Below, one piece after another: positions 1 to 6,389 of a stretch of DNA of 10,171 bases. Positions within the stretch are counted from its first letter, which is position 1, and every line of letters starts with the position of its first letter. Below the pieces are notes generated by a model. That model worked only from the letters and a program-made list of their open reading frames with translations. It did not search any database and was not told the origin of the DNA. The stretch comes from Cytophagia bacterium (GTDB lineage Bacteria > Bacteroidota > Bacteroidia > Cytophagales > Cyclobacteriaceae): positions 1 to 10,171 of the forward strand of contig JABXIP010000209.1 of NCBI GenBank assembly GCA_013373005.1. The letters are read 5' to 3'. The position numbers and the translations under genes were made by a program.

Positions 1-702
1 ATTAATGTTTTGGCCGAAATGATCGCCTCTTTGAAAGATGACAAAAAGTACATCACCATTCCTGGGTTCTATAACGATGTGCTAGAGTTAACTGCTGAAG
101 AGCGTGCTGCTATGGCTAGAGCGCCTTTCAACCTGGAGGCCTATAAGAAATCAATCGGGCTGAGCGATGTGGAGGGAGAAGAAGGCTATTCTACCATGGA
201 GAGAGCCTCTATTCGTCCAACCCTAGATGTTAATGGAATATGGGGAGGCTATATGGGAGAAGGAGCCAAAACGGTAATTGCCTCCAAAGCCTATGCTAAA
301 ATATCCATGCGTTTGGTGCCACATCAAGACCCAGATAAAATTACTGAATTGTTCCAGAAACATTTTGAGTCAATTGCGCCACCATCGGTTAAAGTGAAAG
401 TAACTCCACACCATGGCGCATTGCCTGCGGTTACACCAACGGATTCTCCGGCATATTTGGCTGCGGCTAAAGCCATGAAAGAGACTTTCGGGAAAGAGCC
501 GGTTCCGTTTAGAGGCGGAGGATCTATTCCTATTGTTGCTTTGTTTGAACAAATATTGGATAGTAAAACAGTATTAATGGGCTTTGGTTTGGATTCGGAT
601 GCCATCCATTCGCCTAATGAACACTATGGTCTGTTCAATTATTACAAGGGAATTGAAACCATTCCGTTATTCTACAAGTATTTTGCAGAGATGAAGGGGT
701 AG
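1..702 (+). CDS. M20 family metallodipeptidase (CNDP-like), C-terminal part, 5' end outside window
   Basis: This is the last 233 codons of a zinc dipeptidase/aminoacylase-type peptidase. The frame is open from base 1, so the true start lies upstream; the internal TTG at position 10 is not a credible start. The IPGFYND stretch (fragment residues about 20-26) resembles the IPGFYDD segment of carnosinase-like (CNDP) M20 peptidases. Residues about 75-165 fit the M20 dimerisation (lid) domain, with WGGYMGEGAKTVI and RLVPHQDP. The RGGGSIPIV loop and DAIHSPNE then follow; His203 of the fragment is the expected last metal ligand of the M20 core. The other metal ligands (H, D, EE) must be upstream and cannot be checked. 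No signal peptide can be assessed. Family assignment is strong, but the substrate is inferred. The gene ends 46 bp before dsbD with no convincing terminator, so read-through into dsbD is possible. Confidence 0.9.
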   Translation: MNVLAEMIASLKDDKKYITIPGFYNDVLELTAEERAAMARAPFNLEAYKKSIGLSDVEGEEGYSTMERASIRPTLDVNGIWGGYMGEGAKTVIASKAYAKISMRLVPHQDPDKITELFQKHFESIAPPSVKVKVTPHHGALPAVTPTDSPAYLAAAKAMKETFGKEPVPFRGGGSIPIVALFEQILDSKTVLMGFGLDSDAIHSPNEHYGLFNYYKGIETIPLFYKYFAEMKG

Positions 703-738
703 GGAAAACACCCTCAAAACGGATTCCAAGTCAAACCA

Positions 739-746
739 TATTTTTG
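739..746 (+). promoter_or_regulatory. Candidate Bacteroidetes -7 box (TAnnTTTG) before dsbD
   Basis: TATTTTTG matches the Bacteroidetes -7 consensus TAnnTTTG exactly. It ends only 2 nt before the ATG at 749, so a transcript started from it would begin at or within a few bases of the start codon. No TTG/TTTG -33 box is seen at the usual 19-21 bp spacing (the region around 714-720 is CAAAAC-like). It may be a leaderless-type promoter or a chance match in AT-rich DNA. Confidence 0.35.
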
Positions 747-748
747 AA

Positions 749-2758
749 ATGAAGAGATCAAATTTTCTATTCTTCGTACTTTTTTTTGTGTTCAGTACAC
801 AGGCTTTTGCCCAGTTCAAAACTACGACTAGCTGGTCATATGATGCTTCTAAAACGGAAGTGCAAACTGGCGATGAAATAGAGCTGATCTTTAAGGTGAA
901 CATCATCAAAGACTGGTATCTATATTCTAGTGACATTGATCCAGATGTTGGTCCTATGGTTACCGAGGCAGAGTATGAGCCAAACGATAGCTATGAACTT
1001 ATCGGGGGCTTGATACCGATTAATGCCAAAGAAAAGTATGACGAAATATGGGGAACTGATGTCACTTACTTTGAAGGAAAGGGTGAATTCAGACAGAAAA
1101 TCAGGATTCTTAAGAAAGACCTAGATATTACAGGTTCACTGACTTTTCAGACTTGTACCGATGTTGATGGCCAGTGCATTCCGGGAGGTGCTGATTTCGA
1201 TTTCAACTTCATCAAAGTTACTGGTGGAGAAGACATGAAAGCGGAAGGAGATTATAGTGATCTCCTGGAGGCAGAAGGCGGAGAGTCTCTTTGGGGCTTC
1301 TTTTTAGCCGCCTTTATTTTTGGTTTGGCGGCATTGCTCACGCCTTGTGTTTTCCCAATGATTCCAATGACTGTGGCTTTCTTTACTAATAGCTCACAGT
1401 CTAAGAAACAAGCTAGAGTTAAAGCCACTTCCTATGGTCTATCTATCATTTTGATTTACATTTTGGTGGGATTGATTTTCACTAGTTTCTTTGGAGTTGG
1501 GCTGGCCAATGATCTGGCAACAGGGGCAGTAGCGAATATTATCTTCTTTGCTGTGTTCCTGATTTTCGCCATTTCATTCTTTGGCTACTTTGAGATTAAT
1601 CTACCAACAGGTTTTGTAAATAAAATGGATAAGAATGCCAATAAAGGTGGATTCCTTGGGATATTCTTTATGGCCTTTACATTGGTGTTGGTTTCATTTT
1701 CTTGTACTGGACCGATTGTAGGAACCGTATTGATTGAATCATTTAAAGGAGCGAAAATCAAACCTTTGGTGGGTATGCTGGGCTTTTCTTCTGCCTTTGC
1801 TATTCCGTTTACAGTCTTCGCATTCTTCCCGGGTATGTTGAAAGACTTACCTAAGTCTGGTGGGTGGTTAAACTCTGTGAAAGTAGTCCTTGGCTTCATT
1901 GAACTTGCACTTGGTTTCAAATTCTTAAGTGTTGCAGATCAGGCTTATCACTGGGGTCTGCTCGATAGAGAAATTTACATCGCCATTTGGTTTGTACTGG
2001 CTCTTGGTTTGGCCCTTTACCTTTTCGGAATCATCAGATTTCCGCATGACGATAAAAAGAGAAAATTCCATCCGCTTCGACTGGGTGTAGCAATTGCTTC
2101 TCTGGCTTTTGCGGTTTACCTGTTTACGGGCTTTAGAGGTGCTCCATTGGATGGACTAGCCGGTTATCTTCCACCAGATAAGAAGACCGACTTTTCATTT
2201 GCGGTAAGCTTAGGTTTGCAAGATGCTCCTGAAGAAATAGAGGTCGCTCCGGTTGGCTACGAGGGAGCGGTAAAATATTCCGATTTCCTTGAGCTTCCAC
2301 ATAACCTTAGAGGCTTCTTTGACTACGAGCAAGCGCTGGAATATGCAAGAAGTGAAGGCAAGCCGATATTCATTGACTTCACCGGACATGGCTGCGTAAA
2401 CTGCCGAAAGATGGAGCAATATGTTTGGTCGGCTCCTGAAGTGCTGGAAATATTGAAGCAAGACTATGTGGTTTTGGCTTTATATGTAGATGACAAGACT
2501 GAACTGCCTGAGTCAGAATGGTACACTTCTAGTTTCGATGGCAAGGTGAAGAAAACTGTCGGTAAGCAGAATTTCGATTTTCAGATTACCCAATTCAATG
2601 GGAACGCTCAGCCATATTATGTGTTGTTAGATACGAATGAGCAACCATTGGTGGCACCTCTTTCTTACGACCCGAGTGTAGAGAACTTTGTGGAGTTTTT
2701 GGAAAAAGGAAGTGAGGAATTTGAAAGAAGAATGAGTGCCACTGCGTTGTCTAATTAG
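749..2758 (+). CDS. dsbD: Thiol:disulfide interchange protein DsbD family (protein-disulfide reductase)
   Basis: This is a 669-aa inner-membrane reductase that would carry electrons from cytoplasmic thioredoxin to periplasmic thiol proteins. Residues 1-21 are a signal peptide (cut after AFA, leaving Gln22). Residues about 22-160 form the DsbD-alpha-like domain with Cys136 and Cys143 (C-x6-C; from memory, E. coli has C-x5-C). Residues about 181-460 hold roughly eight membrane segments, with the paired cysteines Cys200 in LLTPCVFPMIP and Cys319 in SFSCTGP. Residues about 520-669 are a thioredoxin-like gamma domain with CVNC (Cys549/Cys552) and a cis-Pro-type NAQPYY near 622. All three redox pairs are present, so the protein looks complete and active. 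ATG 749 is supported by the MKR signal peptide directly after it; there is no Shine-Dalgarno. copA follows 9 bp downstream, suggesting one operon and a link to copper stress or cytochrome maturation (inference). Confidence 0.95.
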   Translation: MKRSNFLFFVLFFVFSTQAFAQFKTTTSWSYDASKTEVQTGDEIELIFKVNIIKDWYLYSSDIDPDVGPMVTEAEYEPNDSYELIGGLIPINAKEKYDEIWGTDVTYFEGKGEFRQKIRILKKDLDITGSLTFQTCTDVDGQCIPGGADFDFNFIKVTGGEDMKAEGDYSDLLEAEGGESLWGFFLAAFIFGLAALLTPCVFPMIPMTVAFFTNSSQSKKQARVKATSYGLSIILIYILVGLIFTSFFGVGLANDLATGAVANIIFFAVFLIFAISFFGYFEINLPTGFVNKMDKNANKGGFLGIFFMAFTLVLVSFSCTGPIVGTVLIESFKGAKIKPLVGMLGFSSAFAIPFTVFAFFPGMLKDLPKSGGWLNSVKVVLGFIELALGFKFLSVADQAYHWGLLDREIYIAIWFVLALGLALYLFGIIRFPHDDKKRKFHPLRLGVAIASLAFAVYLFTGFRGAPLDGLAGYLPPDKKTDFSFAVSLGLQDAPEEIEVAPVGYEGAVKYSDFLELPHNLRGFFDYEQALEYARSEGKPIFIDFTGHGCVNCRKMEQYVWSAPEVLEILKQDYVVLALYVDDKTELPESEWYTSSFDGKVKKTVGKQNFDFQITQFNGNAQPYYVLLDTNEQPLVAPLSYDPSVENFVEFLEKGSEEFERRMSATALSN

Positions 2759-2767
2759 ACAAAAGCT

Positions 2768-4963
2768 ATGGCCGAACAAACCAATTTGAAGAAACAACTT
2801 CCCGTTGAAGGAATGACCTGCGCAACCTGCGCAAATACAGTTGAAAAAACACTCCAAAATGCTCCTCATGTAATTACGGCAAGTGTTAACTATGCCACCC
2901 AAAAAGTGAGTCTTGAGGTTGATGAGCAGGCTAATCTGAAAGAGCTGAAAAAGCTCGTGAAGAATGCCGGTTACAGCCTTATTTTGGAAGATGAGGTGGC
3001 CAAAACGGCCGATGAAAAACTGAAGGAAATCAAGAAGCAGCTGTCTGTGGCGTTACCGCTTTCAGTAGTGGTGATGGTGCTTTCCATGTTTGTGGGTGAT
3101 TTCGCATACAAAAGCTTCATTCTTCTGGCACTTACCCTTCCCGTTCTGTTTTATGCGGGATTGCACTTCTTCAAAAATGCATTCAGGCTGGCGCTAAAGC
3201 TGCAAACCAATATGGACACACTCATAGCCAGTGGTACGGGAGCAGCGTTTTTCTACAGCTTAATCAATACATTTTTTCCTCAATGGATAAATGGGTTGGG
3301 GCTCCAGGTTCATGTCTATTATGAATCGGCTGCGGTTATTATCACTTTTATTTTATTGGGAAAATTTCTTGAAGAAAGAGCCAAGTCAAAGTCTTCAACT
3401 GCTATTGAAAAGCTATACAAACTTCAATCTAAAAATGCCATCAGAGTTGAAGATGGGCAGGAAAAGGAAGTGCCTTTAGACGAAGTAGCTATCAGTGACT
3501 TGCTGCTTATTAAAGCTGGTGATAGAGTTCCTGTTGACGGATCCATTGAAAAAGGATCTGGTGTGCTCGATGAAAGCATGCTCACCGGAGAGTCAGTACC
3601 TGTAGAGAAAGAGCAAGGTGATTTGGTCAAGGCCGGAACTTTATTGAAAAACGGAACCCTTACGATTAAAGCCGAAAACCTAGGAGCCGATACTGCCTTG
3701 GGGCAAATCATCCAGATGGTCTCGGATGCTATGGGCTCAAAAGCTCCGGCTCAAAAACTGGCGGATAAAATCTCTTCCATATTTGTGCCTGTTGTCTTGG
3801 TTTTGGCTATTGCCACCTTCATTATTTGGTATACTATGGGAAGTGATAATGCCTTTGCCATGGCCTTTGTCAATACCTTCAGTGTACTGATTATCGCCTG
3901 CCCTTGTGCCCTTGGCCTGGCCACACCGACAGCCATTATGGTGGGTGTTGGAAAAGCAGCCTCCAAAGGAGTATTGATTAAAAATGCTGAGACTCTGGAG
4001 AAACCAAAGAGCATCAAAGCTCTTCTATTTGATAAGACGGGTACTATATCAAAAGGCAAGCTGGAAGTGGTCTTTGAAAAAAATTATTTCGAAGAGGGGG
4101 ATAGACTGCATTTGCTGAGCATTCTCAATGGCATGGAGTCTCAATCGCATCATCCTATGGCCGATGCCGTTACTAACTATTTGAACGATAAGTATTCGCT
4201 TATGCCTTTTTTCATTAATCAGGTAGAAACCATTTCAGGGGTTGGCCTCAAGGCCAAGATTGACAATGAAGAATACAGCGTTACTGGTCTGAGTGAATTG
4301 ATAAACCTGGATGATGATAAAACCCAGGCAGTCAAACAGCTTCAAAAGGAAGGCCGATCTGTAGTTGCTTTTTGGAAAGGCAAGGAATTATTGGCGCTTT
4401 TTGGTTTGCACGATAATATTAAACCGGAGACTAAAGGAGCGGTAGAAATACTGAAGAGAAAGGGGCTTCATCTGGAGGTCTTATCAGGAGACCATCAAGC
4501 GGCTGTTGCAGCAGTGGCTCACGATTCTGGAATTGAAGACTTTAAAGGTGGGCTTTTGCCGGAAGATAAGCTGAGGTATCTAAAGGAAGTTCAACAGAAA
4601 TATGGACCAACTGCGTTTGTTGGAGATGGTATTAACGATGCTCCTGCTTTAGCTCAAGCCGATTTAGGCATTGCCATGAGCACCGGAACGGATGTGGCTA
4701 TCGAAAGTGCTGATGTCACGCTGATGTCGGGAGATATCACTAAGATCAGCGAGTTTTTCCGTTTGTCTGAGCAGATCAGTTCTACTATGAAGCAGAACCT
4801 GTTTTGGGCATTTATCTACAATGTAATTGCCATTCCTGTGGCAGCAGGTATTTTGTATCCCGTCAATGGGTTCTTGCTAAACCCAATGGTTGCCGGTGGA
4901 GCCATGGCATTTTCTTCATTGAGTGTGGTACTCAATAGCTTAAGGCTCAAAGTAAGGAAGTAA
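2768..4963 (+). CDS. copA: Copper-translocating P1B-type ATPase (CopA-like Cu+ exporter)
   Basis: This 731-aa inner-membrane pump would use ATP to move Cu+ out of the cytoplasm. It has one N-terminal heavy-metal-binding domain with GMTCATC (residues 15-21). About eight membrane segments follow, at roughly 92-110, 115-137, 149-170, 186-202, 338-357, 365-388, 676-698 and 704-726. Catalytic motifs are complete: TGES at 273-276, the intramembrane CPC at 378-380, DKTGT with the phosphorylated Asp422, His462-Pro463 of the nucleotide domain, and GDGIND with Asp620 and Asp624. Tyr684-Asn685 in TM7 and Met713 with Ser716-Ser717 in TM8 are the Cu+ site of subgroup P1B-1, arguing against Zn/Cd. One HMA domain does not settle whether it detoxifies copper or loads cuproenzymes (FixI/CcoI type); no cbb3 oxidase genes are visible. 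ATG 2768 lies 9 bp after the dsbD stop. Confidence 0.95.
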   Translation: MAEQTNLKKQLPVEGMTCATCANTVEKTLQNAPHVITASVNYATQKVSLEVDEQANLKELKKLVKNAGYSLILEDEVAKTADEKLKEIKKQLSVALPLSVVVMVLSMFVGDFAYKSFILLALTLPVLFYAGLHFFKNAFRLALKLQTNMDTLIASGTGAAFFYSLINTFFPQWINGLGLQVHVYYESAAVIITFILLGKFLEERAKSKSSTAIEKLYKLQSKNAIRVEDGQEKEVPLDEVAISDLLLIKAGDRVPVDGSIEKGSGVLDESMLTGESVPVEKEQGDLVKAGTLLKNGTLTIKAENLGADTALGQIIQMVSDAMGSKAPAQKLADKISSIFVPVVLVLAIATFIIWYTMGSDNAFAMAFVNTFSVLIIACPCALGLATPTAIMVGVGKAASKGVLIKNAETLEKPKSIKALLFDKTGTISKGKLEVVFEKNYFEEGDRLHLLSILNGMESQSHHPMADAVTNYLNDKYSLMPFFINQVETISGVGLKAKIDNEEYSVTGLSELINLDDDKTQAVKQLQKEGRSVVAFWKGKELLALFGLHDNIKPETKGAVEILKRKGLHLEVLSGDHQAAVAAVAHDSGIEDFKGGLLPEDKLRYLKEVQQKYGPTAFVGDGINDAPALAQADLGIAMSTGTDVAIESADVTLMSGDITKISEFFRLSEQISSTMKQNLFWAFIYNVIAIPVAAGILYPVNGFLLNPMVAGGAMAFSSLSVVLNSLRLKVRK

Positions 4964-4981
4964 GCCTTCTGGCACTTTTTT
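4954..4981 (+). terminator. Probable intrinsic terminator overlapping the copA stop codon
   Basis: GCC (4964-4966) pairs with GGC (4971-4973) around a TTCT loop. After a 2-nt AA bulge, AAGT (4958-4961) pairs with ACTT (4974-4977), and G.U/A.U pairs can extend it to 4954/4981. A six-T run (4976-4981) closes the right arm. The stem starts inside the last copA codons and includes the TAA. It is weaker than the terminator at 6350-6373, so termination may be partial. Confidence 0.5.
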
Positions 4982-4993
4982 CGACTTTTTTCG
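4974..4993 (+). repeat. Tandem decamer, ACTTTTTTCG x2
   Basis: Two perfect, adjacent copies of ACTTTTTTCG occupy 4974-4983 and 4984-4993. The first copy is the T-run of the putative copA terminator. The second supplies another T6 run just upstream of the M23 gene. It may be a small slippage duplication that doubles the U-tract. No function beyond that is shown. Confidence 0.6.
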
Positions 4994-5003
4994 CAGAAAT
5001 CAC

Positions 5004-5011
5004 TTAATTTG
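5004..5011 (+). promoter_or_regulatory. Weak candidate -7 box for the M23 peptidase gene
   Basis: TTAATTTG matches TAnnTTTG at five of the six fixed positions and lies 24 nt before the ATG at 5036, giving a plausible leader of about 20 nt. No clear TTTG -33 element is seen at the expected distance (the region is T-rich, around 4976-4991). The location after a terminator makes a promoter here likely, but the exact site is uncertain. Confidence 0.3.
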
Positions 5012-5035
5012 TCGTTAGGCTCAAAACAAAGGTCA

Positions 5036-6325
5036 ATGAATAAGAAAATTGCGGGAATCGCAGGGACGGTATTAGTAGCAGTAGCAGTAACATTTTTCAT
5101 CTTCAGATCACAAACCAAAGAGGTCGTTGAACAAGACTTTTTCGAGGAGTCTGATGAGGCATTTATCGAAGAGCCGATTGAGCCTCAGTTTAAGTTTGGT
5201 ATTCCTTTGGAGTTGTTCGAAACCGAGGAAGGTAAAATCAAGCGCAACCAGACTTTCGCAGACATCCTTCTGCCTTACAACCTGAGTCATCAGGATATTT
5301 ATTCAATTGATAGAATTTCAAAAAATGTTCATAGTGCCAGAAGTCTAGTAGTAGGAAAGCCATACACTATTTTCTACACCAACGATTCAATCAAAAGGGC
5401 TTCTTTCTTTGTCTATGAACCTAATAACACGGAATATGTAATTTATCAGCTTACGGATTCTCTGGCGGTTTACAAGGAAACCAGAAAGGTTGAAGTGGTA
5501 GAGAAAACTATGGCAGGTTTAATCACGGTATCTTTAGATCATTCTATCCGTGAGCAAGGGGGTTCTGCCGCTTTGGTGAATGCCGTTGCGGATCTTTATG
5601 GTTGGCAAATAGACATGAGAACCCTGTTCAAAGGTGACTGGTTCAAAGTGGTTTACGAGGAAAGGTTAGTTGATGGAAAGCCGGTTGGTATTGGTAATAT
5701 CATTGGAGCCGAATTTAATTATCGAAACAATGATTATAAAGCCTATGGCTATAATCAAGGTGATGGTTTAAACTACTTCGATGAAGAAGGCAGAAGTAAC
5801 CAAAAGGCATTTCTTCGCTATCCGGTAGAATTCTCCAGAATCTCTTCTCGATACAATCCAAATCGTATTCATCCGGTTTTAAAAAGTAGAAGGCCTCATT
5901 TGGGGACAGACTTTGCTGCGGACAGAGGTACTCCAATCAAGGCTGCTGGTGACGGTATAATCACAGAAAGAGGCTTTACTAAGGGCAATGGTAACTATGT
6001 AAAGATCAAGCATAATTCTACTTACACCACAGGCTACTTGCACATGAGCAAATTCAGCAACTTGAAAAAGGGCCAAAAGGTGAAAAAAGGAGATGTAATT
6101 GGTTATGTTGGTAAAACAGGCTTGGCTACTGGATACCACCTATGTTTCAGGTTCTGGAAAAGAGGTCAACAAGTTGATTTCTTAGCTGAAGATCTGCCTT
6201 CTGAGACTCATTTAAAGGAAGAGTATATGATCGACTTTGAAACCTTGGTTCAGTTAACCGATAAAAAACTAAGTGATATTCCTACTGATTGGGTGGATTC
6301 CTCCATCTCTGCCAGTAACGAATAG
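5036..6325 (+). CDS. Membrane-anchored M23 family (LytM-type) metallopeptidase with variant HxC active-site motif
   Basis: This 429-aa envelope peptidase probably cuts peptidoglycan cross-links. Residues about 5-23 form one uncleaved membrane anchor, followed by an acidic linker (about 28-50). Residues about 60-150 resemble the LysM/OapA-like N-terminal domain of M23 proteins such as Csd3/MepM. Residues about 170-260 are a second accessory domain. The M23 domain spans about 265-385, with metal ligands His288 and Asp292 in HLGTD and catalytic His336 in YLHMSKF. The last motif is GYHLCFRFW: His368 is kept, but position 370, normally the metal-ligand His of HxH, is Cys. I find no other cysteine in the protein. 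Cys can bind zinc, so the enzyme may be active, but this is not certain. ATG 5036 is preferred to TTG 5009, which would sit on the candidate -7 box. The gene looks monocistronic, with a terminator on each side. Confidence 0.9.
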   Translation: MNKKIAGIAGTVLVAVAVTFFIFRSQTKEVVEQDFFEESDEAFIEEPIEPQFKFGIPLELFETEEGKIKRNQTFADILLPYNLSHQDIYSIDRISKNVHSARSLVVGKPYTIFYTNDSIKRASFFVYEPNNTEYVIYQLTDSLAVYKETRKVEVVEKTMAGLITVSLDHSIREQGGSAALVNAVADLYGWQIDMRTLFKGDWFKVVYEERLVDGKPVGIGNIIGAEFNYRNNDYKAYGYNQGDGLNYFDEEGRSNQKAFLRYPVEFSRISSRYNPNRIHPVLKSRRPHLGTDFAADRGTPIKAAGDGIITERGFTKGNGNYVKIKHNSTYTTGYLHMSKFSNLKKGQKVKKGDVIGYVGKTGLATGYHLCFRFWKRGQQVDFLAEDLPSETHLKEEYMIDFETLVQLTDKKLSDIPTDWVDSSISASNE

Positions 6326-6349
6326 ATTCTTAAAGATTTCTTATAAATG

Positions 6350-6373
6350 AGCAGGGTAAAACCCTGCTTTTTT
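6350..6373 (+). terminator. Strong intrinsic terminator after the M23 peptidase gene
   Basis: AGCAGGGT (6350-6357) and ACCCTGCT (6361-6368) form a perfect 8-bp, GC-rich stem around an AAA loop, with a T run at 6368-6373. It lies 24 nt after the M23 stop codon and only 16 nt before the ATG of the next gene, so transcription of the patatin gene must start very close to it or depend on read-through. Confidence 0.92.
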
Positions 6374-6389
6374 CGTTTATATTGTTTCT

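Noticed and set aside
701..714. AGGG-AAAACA-CCCT hairpin after the M20 gene as a terminator
   Set aside because: The stem is only 4 bp, overlaps the stop codon and is followed by CAAAAC rather than a T-run.
3424..4059. Minus-strand open frames (3424-3711 and 3751-4059) inside copA
   Set aside because: They are out-of-frame shadows of highly conserved ATPase motifs, with no independent evidence of coding.
5009..5035. TTG at 5009 as start of the M23 gene (9 extra residues)
   Set aside because: ATG 5036 is followed at once by MNKK and a membrane anchor. The TTG lies on a candidate -7 box just after the copA terminator, so it is unlikely to be translated.
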